A stretch of 64,000 nt of DNA from Liriodendron chinense (GCA_003013855.2 ML058447.1:62001-126000), one strand, 5' to 3'; positions 10,870-23,955 are shown, counted from the first letter of the stretch. A program made the numbers and translations. The notes: a model not told the origin generated them from the sequence alone.

Positions 10870-12769
10870 ATAAATCTACGTATATATACATCTCTTGACA
10901 TGGGCTAGGGTTGATAGTGTGTTTGTAGGGAGCCCATAGTGGATTTTTTAGGGTAGCTGGGGAGAATTTTCTTCTTTGTATTAATTGAATGACCTCCCAT
11001 CATCCTCTATCTCCTTGTTTTACTATCGTTTTAATAAATTTTACCGTTATCGTAAAAAAAAAGGTGAAGTTTATTACCCATACTAGATAGATCCTTTATG
11101 ATTTCTCATATATGTACCTTAATTTAGTGTATTGATCACCCACAGGCCACAATATACTAATACTAATTTCATGTCTCCATTTCAAGCACTTATGTTTGGA
11201 AGAGCCTCCAATCTAGAGTTCTAGAAAGGTTGTAGTTGCTCTAGAGCTGCTTACAAGAGGTGTTTTCAGTATCAATATTGATGCCTGTATCACAAACTTG
11301 GTATATGGAAACATATCTCTTATTGCATGGGAAATATCACACGTTTCGCGTAATGTATTGCTATTTTTGGGAAACATTGGGAAATTGGTTGAATTTTTTA
11401 ATAAAACTCCAGGAGATGTTAAAAAAGACATTAATACACACTTTTAACTCAAAAGATCACAAAAGAAAAGTATACATGGTAAGTTTCTTTTGTACGGGGT
11501 CCTAAATTTTCAGTTGTCTGATAGAAGTGATGCAACTATATTCAAATCAGTTCATACAATTTAAACCATAGAAGACATGTATGAAAACACAATCAATACA
11601 TTCAAAAGCCAAATCTGTCCAGCAATGTACAATGGATTTATTTGAAAAAAATAAACTTTTACTTTATCTTTTATAATTGTTTAAAAATTTATTTTTGAAA
11701 ATAAATAATTGAGTGTGGTGATGCTAAGATCAACATACACTCATAAATATATAAAAATAAGGAGTAAATAGTATCTTGTCAATGTAGTTTGTCAAAAAGA
11801 AAAACTATTTTCTATTTATTTTTCGATATGTTTAGTTATATATTTTTTTTCAAAAATTCTGAAAAGTTCAGCCAATCTATAGATAAGCCTCCAAGCACTC
11901 TCATATGATTTTTCCACACTTAAATTGCAAGTTAAAATGGTGAAATCGGGAAAATTTCAGCTTTTCCTCAAATTCCTCCATTTTCCCAAATTCGAAAATT
12001 GGAGGTCAAAATCCTTCATTGAGCATGCAAAACATGCAAAAATAATAGATTACTAACTTCGTTTGACAGATTCCAAGCTATTTAAATAAGAAAAACAGTT
12101 TAAATTAGCAAAAACTCATGGATTTGATTTCTGGTACTACACGCTCTTTGATCTTGATTTCCGCACCCAAATCTCCTTCTCTCCAAACAAATGAAAAGAA
12201 CTGGTCAAAATCCTCTCAGCAACATAATCCTGGCAAAAAATTCAGAGAAAATCATTTTTGTGTGTGTATTTTTGGTGACTTTCAGAAGGGGACTGAAGCA
12301 AGTGTGATATTGTCGATGCGTATTGGCGACATCGTCAATACCTGTGATGCGTATCTGACAATATCAAAGAATTTATAACAACAATATTTTCAGAATATTG
12401 TATTGTATTGTATTGATATATTGTCGATATATCACGATATATCAACTGATACTGGGAAGTTTCCCAACTACAGCCCTAGTTTCTTATCGGCACTATGCAA
12501 TATCAAAAGGCCGATACCATCGATACTGCAATCACTGCTTACAATTAGTGCCACTAGCAGAGCCAAAGGCCGGGTACGCAACTTGCTTGGATATGGAATG
12601 TTATCATATGACATTGAACCAATTATTGGAACATTGTCTACCTCCAAACCCTCTAGCAGTAGCCGCAACTATTGCAACTACACGTACTTATTTGCATTTT
12701 CATTATCTATTGATCTAGCATAGTTAAATTACTTCGTACTAATGCTTGTTTCTTCTTTCAAAACTGTAG
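10870..12769. other. CAP-H intron remainder, AT-rich, no gene seen
   Basis: No exon, TE terminus or RNA gene is evident. The stretch near 12290-12445 is rich in TATTG and GATATATC words of the kind found in AT-rich dispersed repeats. A pyrimidine-rich tract ending CTGTAG at 12769 provides the acceptor for the next CAP-H exon. Confidence 0.5.
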
Positions 12770-12880
12770 GTAAATAAAATTGAAGTTCAATATGACAAGT
12801 CTTCTAAGCAGGTTGATGTTCATGTATTGAAAGAAACACTCTGGGATCATATACAAGAGTGCATTAAAAAAACTGAGATG
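12770..12880 (+). CDS. CAP-H: Condensin subunit CAP-H, penultimate coding exon
   Basis: The exon is 111 bp (37 codons), phase 0 at both ends. It follows CTGTAG and is followed by GTAAGC, a good donor. It begins VNKIEVQYDKSSKQVDVH and contains LKETLWDHIQ. This is the kleisin C-terminal winged-helix region that contacts an SMC head, and it matches plant CAP-H proteins as I remember them. It continues the exon at 838-977 in frame across the transposon-filled intron. Confidence 0.85.
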
Positions 12881-13147
12881 GTAAGCCAATTAATTTTTTT
12901 TGGCAATTTCTTTGCTGCACATATTATTTTTCCATTCTCAGTAAGGATGTAGAAGATCGATTTGGGTCAATTCTCTCCACTGATGTCTATCAAAGAAATC
13001 TAGACAAGAGATTTTTTTTAGTTTGACTTTTCTTTGTCATGGATTGAGGTGATGCTTGTTCTATTGTGTTTCACCGTTGAGTATCTCGCGAAAGATCCAT
13101 AGAAGAACTGTACACTAGCCTAATGGACTAATGAATCTAGTTGATCT

Positions 13148-13449
13148 TGTTACTGACTGGTTGCGCTAAAAGCTCTAGCTGTTAGGAACAGTAGAACAAT
13201 GTATATCAGGGGGTTTGCTGACGCCTCCAACACCTCCCCTCACGTGCGGGCGGTATACTGGCCCTGCACGTGATACTCTGGGCTGATACAATACCAGATG
13301 CCCTATAATACCGAATTTTGCAAACTCCGGGACTCGAACACCGGACGTCCTGCTCTGATACCATGTTACTGACTGGTTGCGCTAAAAGCTCTAGCTGTTA
13401 GGGAACGGTAGAACAATGTATATCAGGGGGTTTGCTGATGCCTCCAACA
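13148..13449 (-). mobile_element. TRIM retrotransposon, 302 bp
   Basis: Two direct repeats of 85-86 bp (13148-13232 and 13364-13449) have TG...CA ends. Next to the right repeat, on the minus strand, is the primer-binding site TGGTATCAGAGC (complement at 13352-13363), the initiator-Met tRNA type. Next to the left repeat is a purine tract on the minus strand (about 13233-13242). The arrangement is a complete terminal-repeat retrotransposon in miniature in minus orientation. Flanks GATCT (13143-13147) and GATTT (13450-13454) look like a 5-bp target duplication with one change. It lies in the last CAP-H intron. Confidence 0.82.
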
Positions 13450-13543
13450 GATTTAATTCCTGTTTTTGAGCTGTTAGGGAACGGTAGAACAATGTATATC
13501 AGGGGGTTTGCTGACGCCTCCAACAGGTCTAATTCCTGTTTTT
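13450..13543 (-). repeat. Extra partial TRIM LTR plus flank (local tandem duplication)
   Basis: After the TRIM, an 18-bp flank is followed by a third, 5'-incomplete LTR copy (13469-13525). The same flank then recurs (13526-13543, ending in CTAATTCCTGTTTTT). This is a tandem duplication of part of the LTR together with host flank, made after insertion. Confidence 0.8.
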
Positions 13544-14019
13544 GGCTTGTCATAAATATTTTTGATCAATTGAAAATGAAAATGTACGTGAAATATTTTA
13601 TTATGTTTTGTGCATTACATACAAGATGATTGCGGATCGTCCCAAAAGCAGACAGAATGATATTCCCCAAGGTCCCCTTAAAGCATCCCTGGGAATATCC
13701 CTGATGACATTGAACAGATGGGATCCTATAACCTTTTGTTTGCAAACTCTACCAGAGTTTTTAAGGTGCTAAACATCATGGGCATTTTGTACCCATGATG
13801 TGCCCATATCTCGCTGCAGCACCTTTTTGCCTTGGTAAAGGCTGGAGGGGGACTCATCCGTCACTATTGCTTGGATGCCTGGGAGATCCCCCACCCGTCT
13901 TGTATTGAAGTCTGCTATGGCTGGAATTTCTTATATTTTTTTGTTATTCATGTGATTATACCGTTTTTCAAATATCATTAAACCAAGGATTCCTAATGGT
14001 GGATATGGCATTTCAATAG

Positions 14020-14229
14020 GGACATGAGGAAGAGGTATCTTTCAAGCATGTCTTGAGCAGCTTTCCTGCCGACTGTGCAGCAGCTGCATCCAAGGATATT
14101 TCTCCACACCTGTGTTTCATTTGTCTCTTGCATTTGGCTAATGAGCATGGTCTGAGCATCCACGACTGCCCTACTTTGGATGAACTCCATATACGCATTC
14201 CTCAGCATGCCAAAGCATTCGTGCAATGA
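14020..14229 (+). CDS. CAP-H: Condensin subunit CAP-H, last coding exon and stop
   Basis: The exon follows TTTCAATAG, starts in phase 0 and ends at TGA 14227-14229. It encodes 69 residues, including VSFKHVLSSFPADC and then DISPHLCFICLLHLANEHGL, the conserved end of plant CAP-H. The final residues LDELHIRIPQHAKAFVQ differ slightly in length from what I recall of other species. An overlapping minus-strand frame covers the same bases and is a shadow. No intact upstream promoter is visible because the gene starts outside the window. Confidence 0.87.
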   Translation, partial: GHEEEVSFKHVLSSFPADCAAAASKDISPHLCFICLLHLANEHGLSIHDCPTLDELHIRIPQHAKAFVQ

Positions 14230-14654
14230 TCCTGCCATCCTCCCGCACACCATGGATCTCTGTATTAGCAGGTGCACAGCTGCCTGCAGCTCAATGTCAT
14301 CCTATACCGTGCTGCTAGTGGCCTTCTTTCCATGATCAAGACTGGCAAGTGACCATGTAAGCTCCAAAACCCTCTGTTTGTTCTCACTTATTTTGTACTT
14401 GATATTGACTTATCATGTGTTCCAAATTGACCTTTTTGCTGCTTGCAAATGGGAAAAAGGCTGGCACGCTTTGATTGCTGCAGTTTGCATGAGTCTGTTG
14501 TTTGCTGATACTCCTTTTGAAGGTACTTTATTTGTTTTAGGTCAGTATGGCAGCACCCTAATTGAAGGAGATGCTGTTCTACTTCTGTAGTACAAGGTTT
14601 TACAAGTATTTCCTAGGTAGAAAGGTTGTATCAACCAAATAGGGTGGATGAAAA

Positions 14655-14915
14655 CCGGGTTCAAAATATCGAAATGCATCATCTCATATTGGGAATGTAT
14701 TGTGATACATTCATCCGACAATATGGCACAGATGTCTCTGCATTGTGATTTGGCATGTATCAAACTATAGAAGCGATCTTTTGAAAAAAAAAAAAAAAAA
14801 ACTATTGAAGTGTCTCATATCATATATTGGGAATGTATCATGAGACATCCATCTGGCAACACAATCCAGATGCCTCCTCATTGTGATTCAGATATGTATC
14901 AAAGGGAACCATTTG
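14655..14915. repeat. Diverged tandem repeat (TATTGGGAATGTAT... units)
   Basis: Two diverged copies start near 14670 and 14820. They share ATTGGGAATGTAT, a GACAnnnnATCCG/TGGCAA-like block and CATTGTGATT. An A-homopolymer near 14785 separates them. Both lie downstream of CAP-H and are non-coding. Confidence 0.55.
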
Positions 14916-16204
14916 TATTGGTTTGCACCATTGATACATTTTGATACAATTGCTTACTGTCAAAATACATAGCCAACATGATCACATCAATGCTCTTGCA
15001 TGTGTGATAGAAACCAAGATTATTGGTCACAATATCAGAAGACGCAAAATCTTCTGGTGGAAATTAGAGAAATACTTTTATACTCTGGCAGAGTGAGGGT
15101 TGACAAGCAGGCAGTTATAACTAGTGCACTTGGCATACAAATAACTCAAATTAAACTGTCCAAATTCCAAATTGTGGGCCACAAATTTAGATAGATTATA
15201 TACCAATCATCATATCCATTTAATTAATTAACTGATTGGTGGGCATTTTTATCGATGGTTGAGATGAAAAAGTGCTAATGTCTGGGATTCAGCAAACTGG
15301 TGTCCAACATTCAGAGGTTAGCTTTCTCAATCGAGTTTTTATTTTTGGAAAATCTTGTTTGGACTGTTTAATTTGAGTTAATGTATGCCATGCACAATTT
15401 CAGAGTGCCTGAGCATCAAGCATCAAACTATGCTGCAGTATCAAATAACTCTACAATGGAAATTATTCTGTGAGCCATCTTCAATTAGCTTCATGGATCC
15501 TATCTGCCACCTTCCATGTTGCAGGAGGATAGTGAAATGGGACCATCTACCTTGCGACCCCTTGCTGTGGATGTCCTGCAGTTCAAAATCCACCCTGATC
15601 AGTGGTCCAACTACAGTTGGGAACGGTGCGTGAAAGTGATGACTGCTTTTGTGTGATCATTGTTTTTTTTGAAGTGTGGGCCACCACAGCAAAATCCTCT
15701 CGGTGGAAAGAGAAACTTTGATACTCTGGCAGAGCATGATGGATGATATGCAGGCTCTTAGAATTACTTAGAAAATGCATGCATTCCATTCAAGTAATTC
15801 AAATTAAACTGCTCGTGGTGACCCATTAAATCAACGGTCTTGATCGCTATAGGGAACTTGTGCAGCTCTGTTATGTTGGCATTCCTCTTCAGAGGAAAGC
15901 TGGAGCCATCGATCAAACAGAAAATGAGGAATTGTAGGATCCTGACAGGGCAACAAGTGGGCCAAATAAGGGGAGCTCTAAAATCAGCCCATTTAACAAT
16001 AGGCTTTAGATTTTAGGCAGACCCAATTCATTAGTATATGGATCGAGTACAAGTCCAAATAACCTGGGATTGGGTTGGGTAGGGGTCAAGTCTAGACTGA
16101 GGATCCAGTCCCAACCCATTTATCTGTAGGGGTTTGGGATGAGTCTAAATCGAGTGGGTCTAATTTCTAATTTCCTATTTAACATTGGGGATTCTGAATT
16201 TCTT
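14916..16204. other. Intergenic, dispersed repeat fragments only
   Basis: Two related fragments recur here: one near 15055-15170 and one near 15700-15820. Both contain ATACTCTGGCAGAG followed about 65-85 bp later by CAAATTAAACTG. They look like copies of one dispersed element. Apart from these I see no gene or RNA. Confidence 0.45.
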
Positions 16205-16533
16205 GTTTGTGGCAAACATGGAGCTTTCCTGTTGTGCACCTAGTTTATGCATGTGTTGGCTTATGGTTGTTTTATCCAAGCCACTGGTCTGATGTCCCTA
16301 TCTGGACGGAGATGCCCAAAATTTCTCCCAAATTGGAAGATCCTAATCATCAAATGTTTGATCTTTCTCTGTTGAATGTGGATTGTTGGTGCCTCGTGTA
16401 TCTGCATGCTAATTGGGGATATTTTTGGGCATGATCCATCTAAGATGGTGACATTAGATAAACAGCTTGGATAAAACAACCATGGCCCCACATTTACTCG
16501 TCGCGCAACAGGGTGGTGCTTTTCGCCACAAAC
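16205..16533. mobile_element. Fold-back MITE, ~330 bp
   Basis: The ends are inverted: GTTTGTGGC at 16205 and GCCACAAAC at 16525. Inside, TGGTTGTTTTATCCAAGC at 16265 is matched in inverted form near 16470, and the CCCAAAATTTCTCCCAAATT block is matched in inverted form near 16413-16433. Almost the whole unit can fold into a hairpin. No clear target duplication is visible. Confidence 0.65.
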
Positions 16534-19500
16534 AACACTCACCTCTTAACATAGATATCTTGCCTTAGTGACATACATAGATAACATAGTATTTCTTTTG
16601 TTTTCATAAAAAATATGTTCGGGTTACACCTTTTTCGTTGCCTTTTATACTTGGAAATTTCATTCCCCAACTTTTCCTCGGAACACTTGCTCGAACTTCT
16701 AACTGGGGAATGGAAAACCTAGAGAATTTAAAGAATTATTTGGACTTTAACTAGGTGTATCAACTAAAAAGAATTTAATCATTCCTCAGGAAATACTAGG
16801 CCAACTCCAACATTCCCAGGGAAACATAAAAACTAGGGAATGAATTCCCCATCAACTAAAGAGGCACTTAATCACTTTAATTAGGGGGATTTAAAGTTTG
16901 AGTATTGAGTTTGTGTGGACATGGATAGCTGTAATGATTATGTTTTCAAACATAGATTCTCAAAAGGGTTGTCTATTTGTATAGCAAGTGAAACTATCCT
17001 CATTAGACAATAACCACCTTGTTTCTTGCCTCATTTTTCATAAATCTAAATTTTGATTATTTAAGGCAAAGACCAGGTTGAGTAGTAGGGGTGCCAACCA
17101 ATAACAAATGGTCCAATATTTGCTACCATGGAATCCATGATTTTTTTTCCCAACTCAAACAACGATAAATGTCAAATCAAGGAAACTGACTGTTGTATCA
17201 AGGATTCCTTATATCTAAGCATGCTGATGGGGAGTCCAAATTTGACCCGTCTAAGAGTCATACGGGTCGTATTTGTTGGGTCAATTTTGACAGATTCTAA
17301 AGTTAATCCATTTGAACAAGAGTGGTATTTCAAGATCAGACCAGATCCTGAGGAAGGAACATGCTCCGAAGTATCTTGCACATTGAAAGATCCTAGCCAC
17401 TCGTCTTGGGACTTTTTCATTTGAACATGGACCATTAAAAAGTGACTAATTTTTTGAGTTTTTATCCAAGACAATTCCCTCCATGCAGGGAACTAACTAT
17501 TTTTTGGGTTCTGATCCAAGGGAACAGTGCGTCATACCATAGGAAAGTTTAGGGTATGCCTCAATTGAGTTTTTGGATATTAGAAAAAGAAAGCAGAACA
17601 CTATGGAGGAAATAATGAAATTCGAGATGAAAATATCAGATTTGTGAGTTGATGTTTTGACTCGAATGGTCAATATCTCAAGACAAATTTGTTGTCATTT
17701 TCTGAATATTTTATTAGGAGCAAAAGATGGAATGACAAATTATTTTCAGGATATAATGAACTTATAGATTGGTGATTCAACGTAAAGATTTACACCTGAC
17801 AAATCCATAACATATTTTCAAATATTGACACTGATATGCCTCATGAACAATTTTTTTTTTTTTTTGAAAAATACTCATAAACATATTTTGAAGAGTAAAA
17901 GTGCAAGAGGGTAGGGATGAATTTATAAGGCTATGGATAACTTGATTTGAGAACGTTCTTGTATCTCTAGACTGTAATGTCCCTGATATATAAAACCTGT
18001 AGAGTTATGATGTCCTTCTAAAGAGACGTTCTTGTGCCTCTTGAGAACATATGCATATGTATTCACACAAAATAATAATTTTGTAATGACCGGACGTTAC
18101 ATTTTTCTTTTTTCTTCAGGTAGTTGTTTCTGTATCTTTTGAACAGAGAATTACACAACAATAAAAAAACTGTTGTCATGTGGCAACATATATAACTACC
18201 ACTCAGATCTTAATTAACTCAACTACTGCCACGTGTAAGGCATAAGACAATGATGCCATGTATATATAGCTATATGTCTGGCACACTCAACCAACATTAC
18301 GAGTAAAACGTAAAACACAAGCAAGTCAAACCTCTGGCTGGACCCCAATTCACTCCATAATGACACCATGGCTTGGCTTCGAACAAAATGCCAAAAATAT
18401 TGGCTCGTTAAAACTCTTTAGGCTTCTTGTAAAGATGCACATGTGTGAAGTAGAAAGTTTATTTACAGTGTCAAAAAGTGCCCAAGTAGCCCTATAACCG
18501 GCACTTTGTATATGCAAATTCAGTTTTTTCATGGCAAAAACCTCTCTTCTTACCATGAATATTTTTAAAATAAGTTTCCATATTATACATATCTATTTAC
18601 TTTCTAAAATAAAATATTCAATTTTTGAAATTTACTTTTCTCATAAAAATAGAACATTAGAAGGAACTGATATTATTAGGATTTTATTAGTCATGGTGGA
18701 AGGCATTTTATGAATGAACCAGAAGATACCTATAAAAGATGGTGGTCCAACGGGAATCTTCATCTCAATTGTTTTCCAGGTTGTGGCGTGGCCTCCTTTA
18801 GCAAAATTCCATATTAAACTCCATGCCCGTATGCTTGATCAAATGTTTAAAACTTCGTTTATGTTTAAAATTAGAAGAAAAAAAAAACTCCTCTTTTGGA
18901 ACAAATTGAATTAAACACACTTTTTTTTTCAATAAAACACATTTTATTCAAAAAAAACATTTTGTAAGCAATTTAAAAATAGAGTTGCCACCCAACAATA
19001 CAATTGAGAAGAAAGTGGATATTCTTAGTAGAGACAATCTAATTTATTTGATGATTACTTGGAAAGGGAGGATTTGTTAGAGGTGAAGAACATTGGACTA
19101 TTTATATACGTTATTGTTTTTGCATATAGAACTTTTATTCGTTTCAGTTAAAATTTTATTTTTTTAACCCTATTTAAATATAATGCACATAAATATACCC
19201 ATCTAACTGTTTTTTACTCTCTTTGTTTATTTTTTTGTCTGAACTATATTGAGCCCAAACTTTTTTTTTTCCCTGAAATTTTGGCACTTCTGTTTTTCGA
19301 CCATGCCCATTTTTATATTATATATAAAATCATCGAGATTGAATTATACACGAAAATTTCAGTTTGGTTTCTCTTTTATTTGTCGTAGGCCCTTCTGCTA
19401 ACCATGCTTTGGACAAGAGCTGTTTTTTGAGATTTAAGGAAAACCTGAATCGATGGACATTTTGGACGGATTGAATGATTGCTCTACATAGCAGTGGGCC

Positions 19501-21990
19501 CCACATCATGTTGTAGAATAAGCTTATTCTACAACAATTGCAGAGGATACGTCTGCCACAAAATATGCTGGAAGGTGACACTAATACCCTGGAGGTAGGC
19601 CTCGCAATGGGTCGGGGTCAACCCAAGCTTAATAAATGGGTCAAGAAACCTGGCCCTACCTGACCTGCTGCCTATTAACTGGTGACCCAACAAGCTTAAA
19701 ATTTCTAGAGCCCTAACCCAATCTGAACCAAGCCTGTTAATTGCAGAATGGTCTGAGGGGGGCTCAACTGACCCGCCCAACCTGATCCATCACTAAATCT
19801 CTCACATAGGCTTCTCGGTTCCTCTTGGCTCTTCTTGCCTTCTTGGCTATCATACACTCGTGGCCCATCCAGATGGATACAAAAGACCAATGATTCGGAT
19901 TCCTGAACGATGGGGCCCACATGAATTCTAAAAAATGCATCAGTAATTTTTAATCAAAGAAAAGAAAATGTACATACAGCTAGCAATATTTAGTGAATTG
20001 CTACAAACTCGAATAGGTCTTGTATGATCGGGGGCATGATATAACGATGGGTCTTTAGATATTGCACAGTGCATCGGGGTTTTCACTTTGTACAGCTGGG
20101 CATGGTTCAATGATCCAAAACGTTGATAGTATGGGGCTCGCTCTCGACAGCCCATGCACCGAAAACACTGCATGAGAAGATCCTAGCCATAGAAAATTTG
20201 TCCTTTTCTCGGTTCGGTGGTAATCTGGCTGTATTTTCCCTTTGAACCCTTTACTTGTTATCTGTCTATTGAAAGGTTTACAAATTTTCCATCTGGAACA
20301 TTTTTGGTGCATGAGCCAGCCACGGTCGGGTCCATGATATCAACGGTTTGGATCACTGAACAATGGCCCCACTTGCACAAATTCAAAACAACAATGCAGT
20401 GCTGTACGGTAGCTTCGCCAAGCATTGCTAGGACTATCTTGACCGTTCAACATGTGAAGTGTCCTGCTAGGACGATCTTGATCAGAGATTCAAGATCCTC
20501 TAATCAGTGAGATTTTCGGGATATGCTCCACTGCAATGGGGCCCACCATTTGGATGGTCCACATTGGTGTGCTTCTTTGAGAGAAGGAGACCTTTTTTGA
20601 TCTGTTTGAACGTGAAACCTTTGATTGTGGAAAAAGGCTGTCAGCAATGTTGGGAAAGGTTATCCACGGATAGAACTTTCTTGGCGAAAAGGGAGGCCAG
20701 AAAAAAGGATGATGAGGGACCACCAAAGCACTCGTACAAGTTGGCGTTGGCGGATGAGATTCTCAACTCCCCAAAGCCAAAACAATGAGTACTGATTTAG
20801 TAGTCCTCACTAATTCCATAGCACATGAACCTGGTATCATTTGTCATCGGAACCGTTCATCCCTTTGAACTCAATATGGATGGCCCACCATGCAAAACTC
20901 ATATACGATGGACAATCCTACGCATCTAATCAGTGGGATTTTGCTCCTTGGACACAAACACCAGAGCTTTATATTTTGGCTGTCCATTTACAAGCTGTTG
21001 TTGGGCTTGCCAATTCAACTAACTGGCTACATTTATATATCGCGGGCTAAATCTCATGTGTCCATCAATATGAACGGTTATGATTACTCTAGGTGGGATC
21101 CACGTAGGACAGTGGCCCCCTCACACTACAGTTTCAGAAACTAAAACTGAACACCTGCCTTTCTCCGGCAAGCAACAAAGATCCCAATAGACATCTTGTG
21201 GGTCCCAGCCAGGAGACTGCGCCACTGGGGATCGCTCCTTTCATAGAGGCCAAGACCACTAAAAAGCGTGCGAATATTCTCACCGACCTTATCAACCACT
21301 ACCTGATTAACCTTCTTATATGTACTTATCAACCACCGTATAATCAACTTCCTCTTTACGTATAGATAATGGGAAAGGAATCTCCCGCAACACGTATTGG
21401 ACGCGGGCAGCTCCAGTGTTACCGTTACCACCGTACGCTACGGTGGTACCGGGCAGATATGGGGCCCACGTGATGAATTCATGAAATCCAACCCGTCCAT
21501 CATATGATTTAGTGCATGTTATCCCTTTGATCCCAAAATCAGTCTGAGATATTCATCATGTAGTTCACACCACAGGGAACAAGTCGAGAAGGAATGTTCT
21601 CCCTTGATTTATTTAGAGAGCCCGAGTGTTGTGTATACGAAATCCAGGCCATTCAGATCCTTCATAGTATATGGAAGAAGGGTTAAGCTGATAATCAGGC
21701 TGTTTCGATATTCAGAATGCCCCTGGGTAAATCAAGGGGATAACCTATCACGTTATTCCCTCTGTTGAGGCCCCCTAGAGAGTAGGATCAGGATAATTTT
21801 TGGCACCTTTCAGTAGTATAAGGTGAGGCATTTGATTGATGGGTTGGATGGTCTTCATACATCACTTGGGCCCACATCTTCCCGATACCAACGTAAGCTT
21901 ACAATGTTACCGGTATAACTCCAGCGCATTCCATTGTATGCAGCACGTAATGCCTGTAATTGTGACATCCACTTCTTACATCAGGTCTCC
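16534..21990. other. Intergenic, AT-rich with repeat fragments; no gene seen
   Basis: I find no exon chain, RNA gene or complete element. Fragments rich in GGGTC/CAACCC (19590-19790) resemble the hAT MITE at 35246. Pieces of the GGGCCCAC core occur near 20310-20560, 20860-21110 and 21455-21560. Short open frames here lack similarity to anything I recognise. Confidence 0.4.
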
Positions 21991-22203
21991 GGGCTCGGAT
22001 CAGGTACTACCTTCATTAGGACGCAAGAGGAGATGGACGGGTACACGGTGCGTCGCCATTGGCTGACGGGCCCACACCTCAGGTCTGATGCAGAGCTGTC
22101 AGATCCATTACATCCCACCAACTGGTGTCAGCCTATGACAATGCGGCACGTATCGGTCCATCTCCTCGTGCGTCCTGGTGGGGGTAATATCTGATCCGAG
22201 CCC
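21991..22203. mobile_element. Short palindromic MITE, 213 bp
   Basis: The left arm starts GGGCTCGGATCAGGTA and runs to GGAGATGGAC. The right arm is its inverse, ending GATCCGAGCCC at 22203. The arms match over about 48 bp with several differences. No target duplication is evident. Confidence 0.65.
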
Positions 22204-22918
22204 GCGTGCGCCACCTTATGCTCCTACTACAGTCAAAAAACAAACAGCACCATCCAAAGCTTAGGTGGGCCACAACACGGGAAGAAAGTAAAATCGCTCC
22301 TATACTATCCAAGCTCATGCTGTATGGTCCGCCAGCGACGGACTTGCTGGTGCCCCACGGCCGCAGGAATTTCCTGTGGTCGAAAGCTATGTGGGGTCCA
22401 CAAAGATTTCCGTGATAAAGCCACACCGTCCATCAGTTTTACATGACCACAATATGACAGGAGTCTAAAAATCAGGTAGATCCAAAACTTAGGTGAGCCA
22501 CACCACACGAAAAGGAAGGGATTGAATGTGTACCATTGGAAATTTTGTGGGGGTCACAGAAGTTTTATATCAGTATTATATTTGTATTTACAGTTTATCC
22601 GGTGGTACTAACCCTATGAACGGTTTGGATGGCATATAAACATCATGGTCAGCTTCAGGAAGGTTTCAATGGTGAATATTTCCGTTCTAACTGTTTCGTG
22701 TGTGGTGTCCACACGAGTTTTAGATCTTCCTGATTTTTTGATTCACATCCTATTGTTGTCCTGCGAAACTGATTGACAGAGTGGATTTGTCGCGGGCATC
22801 TCTCTGAGCCCCATATAGCTTCTCACCACAGGAACTTCCTGTAGCCGGGGGCAGAGGCAAGTCGCGTCCGCCCGCCGGTGTTTTGAGTCAGCCGGAAGCA
22901 GATTGCGTAGTGAGTTAG
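22204..22918. other. Intergenic, two partial GGGCCCAC-type MITE fragments
   Basis: Two similar segments (near 22250-22440 and 22480-22740) carry AGGTGGGCCACAACAC-type and AGGTGAGCCACACCAC-type words and other core words of the common MITE. Neither has two recognisable ends. I see no gene. Confidence 0.4.
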
Positions 22919-23378
22919 CGTGCGGAGTAAACTATGTGGGGCCCACCGTGATTTACATATTTTATCCACTCCGTCCATCCATCTTAACAGGTAATTTTAG
23001 GTATGATGCTAAAAAATGAAGCATATCAGAATATAAAGTGGACCACACCACAGGAAAAGTGTGAACTGAATGTCTACCATTGAAAAATTCTCGGAGGACA
23101 CAAAAGTTTTGGATCAAGCTTATATTTGTGTTTTCCCTTTATCCATATCCATGTGATCTTATGAACAGGTTGGATGAAAAATAAACATCACTGTGGGGCC
23201 TGGGAAGGTTTCAACCGATGAAAATCATTATTCCCACTGTTTCCTGTGGCATGGCCCACTTGAGATTTGGATATGCTTAGATTTTGGGCTCAACCACTAA
23301 AATGAGATGGAAAACATATGGGCAAAATAGATAAAGCACATACATTCTAGGTGGGCCCAACAGAGTTTACTCCGCACG
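22919..23378. mobile_element. GGGCCCACC-core MITE, copy 1 (outer arm CGTGCGGAGTAAACT)
   Basis: The left end CGTGCGGAGTAAACT (22919) is mirrored at 23364-23378. Inside the outer arms both ends continue into the GGGCCCACC core, followed by TTTATCCACTCCGTCC-like words. The unit is about 460 bp and largely self-complementary in its outer thirds. Confidence 0.68.
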
Positions 23379-23470
23379 AAAAAGAGCGTGCGGAGTCAAT
23401 CCGATTTCGTGCCCTCGAGTGTCCACTCATCCTTGGGGGCGCGGATCAGCTAGTACCAGTGGGAACTAGC

Positions 23471-23943
23471 ATAAGGGGTGGTTTCAAATCTGTGGGCCCC
23501 ACCATGATGTATGTGTTTTATCCATTCTGTCCATCCATTTTTTTTTAATCTTGTTTTAAGGCATTAGCCCAAAAATGAAATAGATCCAAATCGCAGGTGG
23601 ACCACACCACAGGAAAACAATGGAGATTGACTCTTACTGTTGAAAACTTTTTGCGAGCCGCTTAAGTTTGTCATCAAGCCCCGATATTTGTTTTTTCCCT
23701 TCATCTAGGTCTATGTGGCCTTATCAAGAGGTTGGATGGCAAAAAAACATTACAGTGAGCCCTAGGAAGATTTTAATGGTGGACATTCAATCCCCACTGT
23801 TTCCTTATGGTGTAGTCCACCTGAGATTTGGATCTATCTCGTTTTTGGGCTAGTGCATTAAAATAAGATGGAAAAATAGATGGACAGAATGGATAAAACA
23901 CATACATCATGGAGGGGCCCAGAGATTTGAAACCACCCCTTAT
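23471..23943. mobile_element. GGGCCCACC-core MITE, copy 2 (outer arm ATAAGGGGTGGTTTCAAAT)
   Basis: The outer 21 bp at 23471 is exactly mirrored at the right end, finishing at 23943. The inverted similarity continues through GATGTATGTGTTTTATCC into CTGTCCATC, giving arms of over 60 bp with few mismatches. The centre has AGGTTGGATGG and AACATTACAGTGAGCC, shared with other copies. Confidence 0.75.
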
Positions 23944-23955
23944 CCAGCTGACGCA

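Noticed and set aside
13320..13363. tRNA-like 3' half (GACTCGAACACCGG...)
   Set aside because: It lies directly beside the primer-binding complement inside a TRIM, and no cloverleaf can be completed.
13993..14277. Minus-strand 94-residue ORF
   Set aside because: It overlaps the last CAP-H exon in antisense; the plus strand carries the conserved protein with splice sites.
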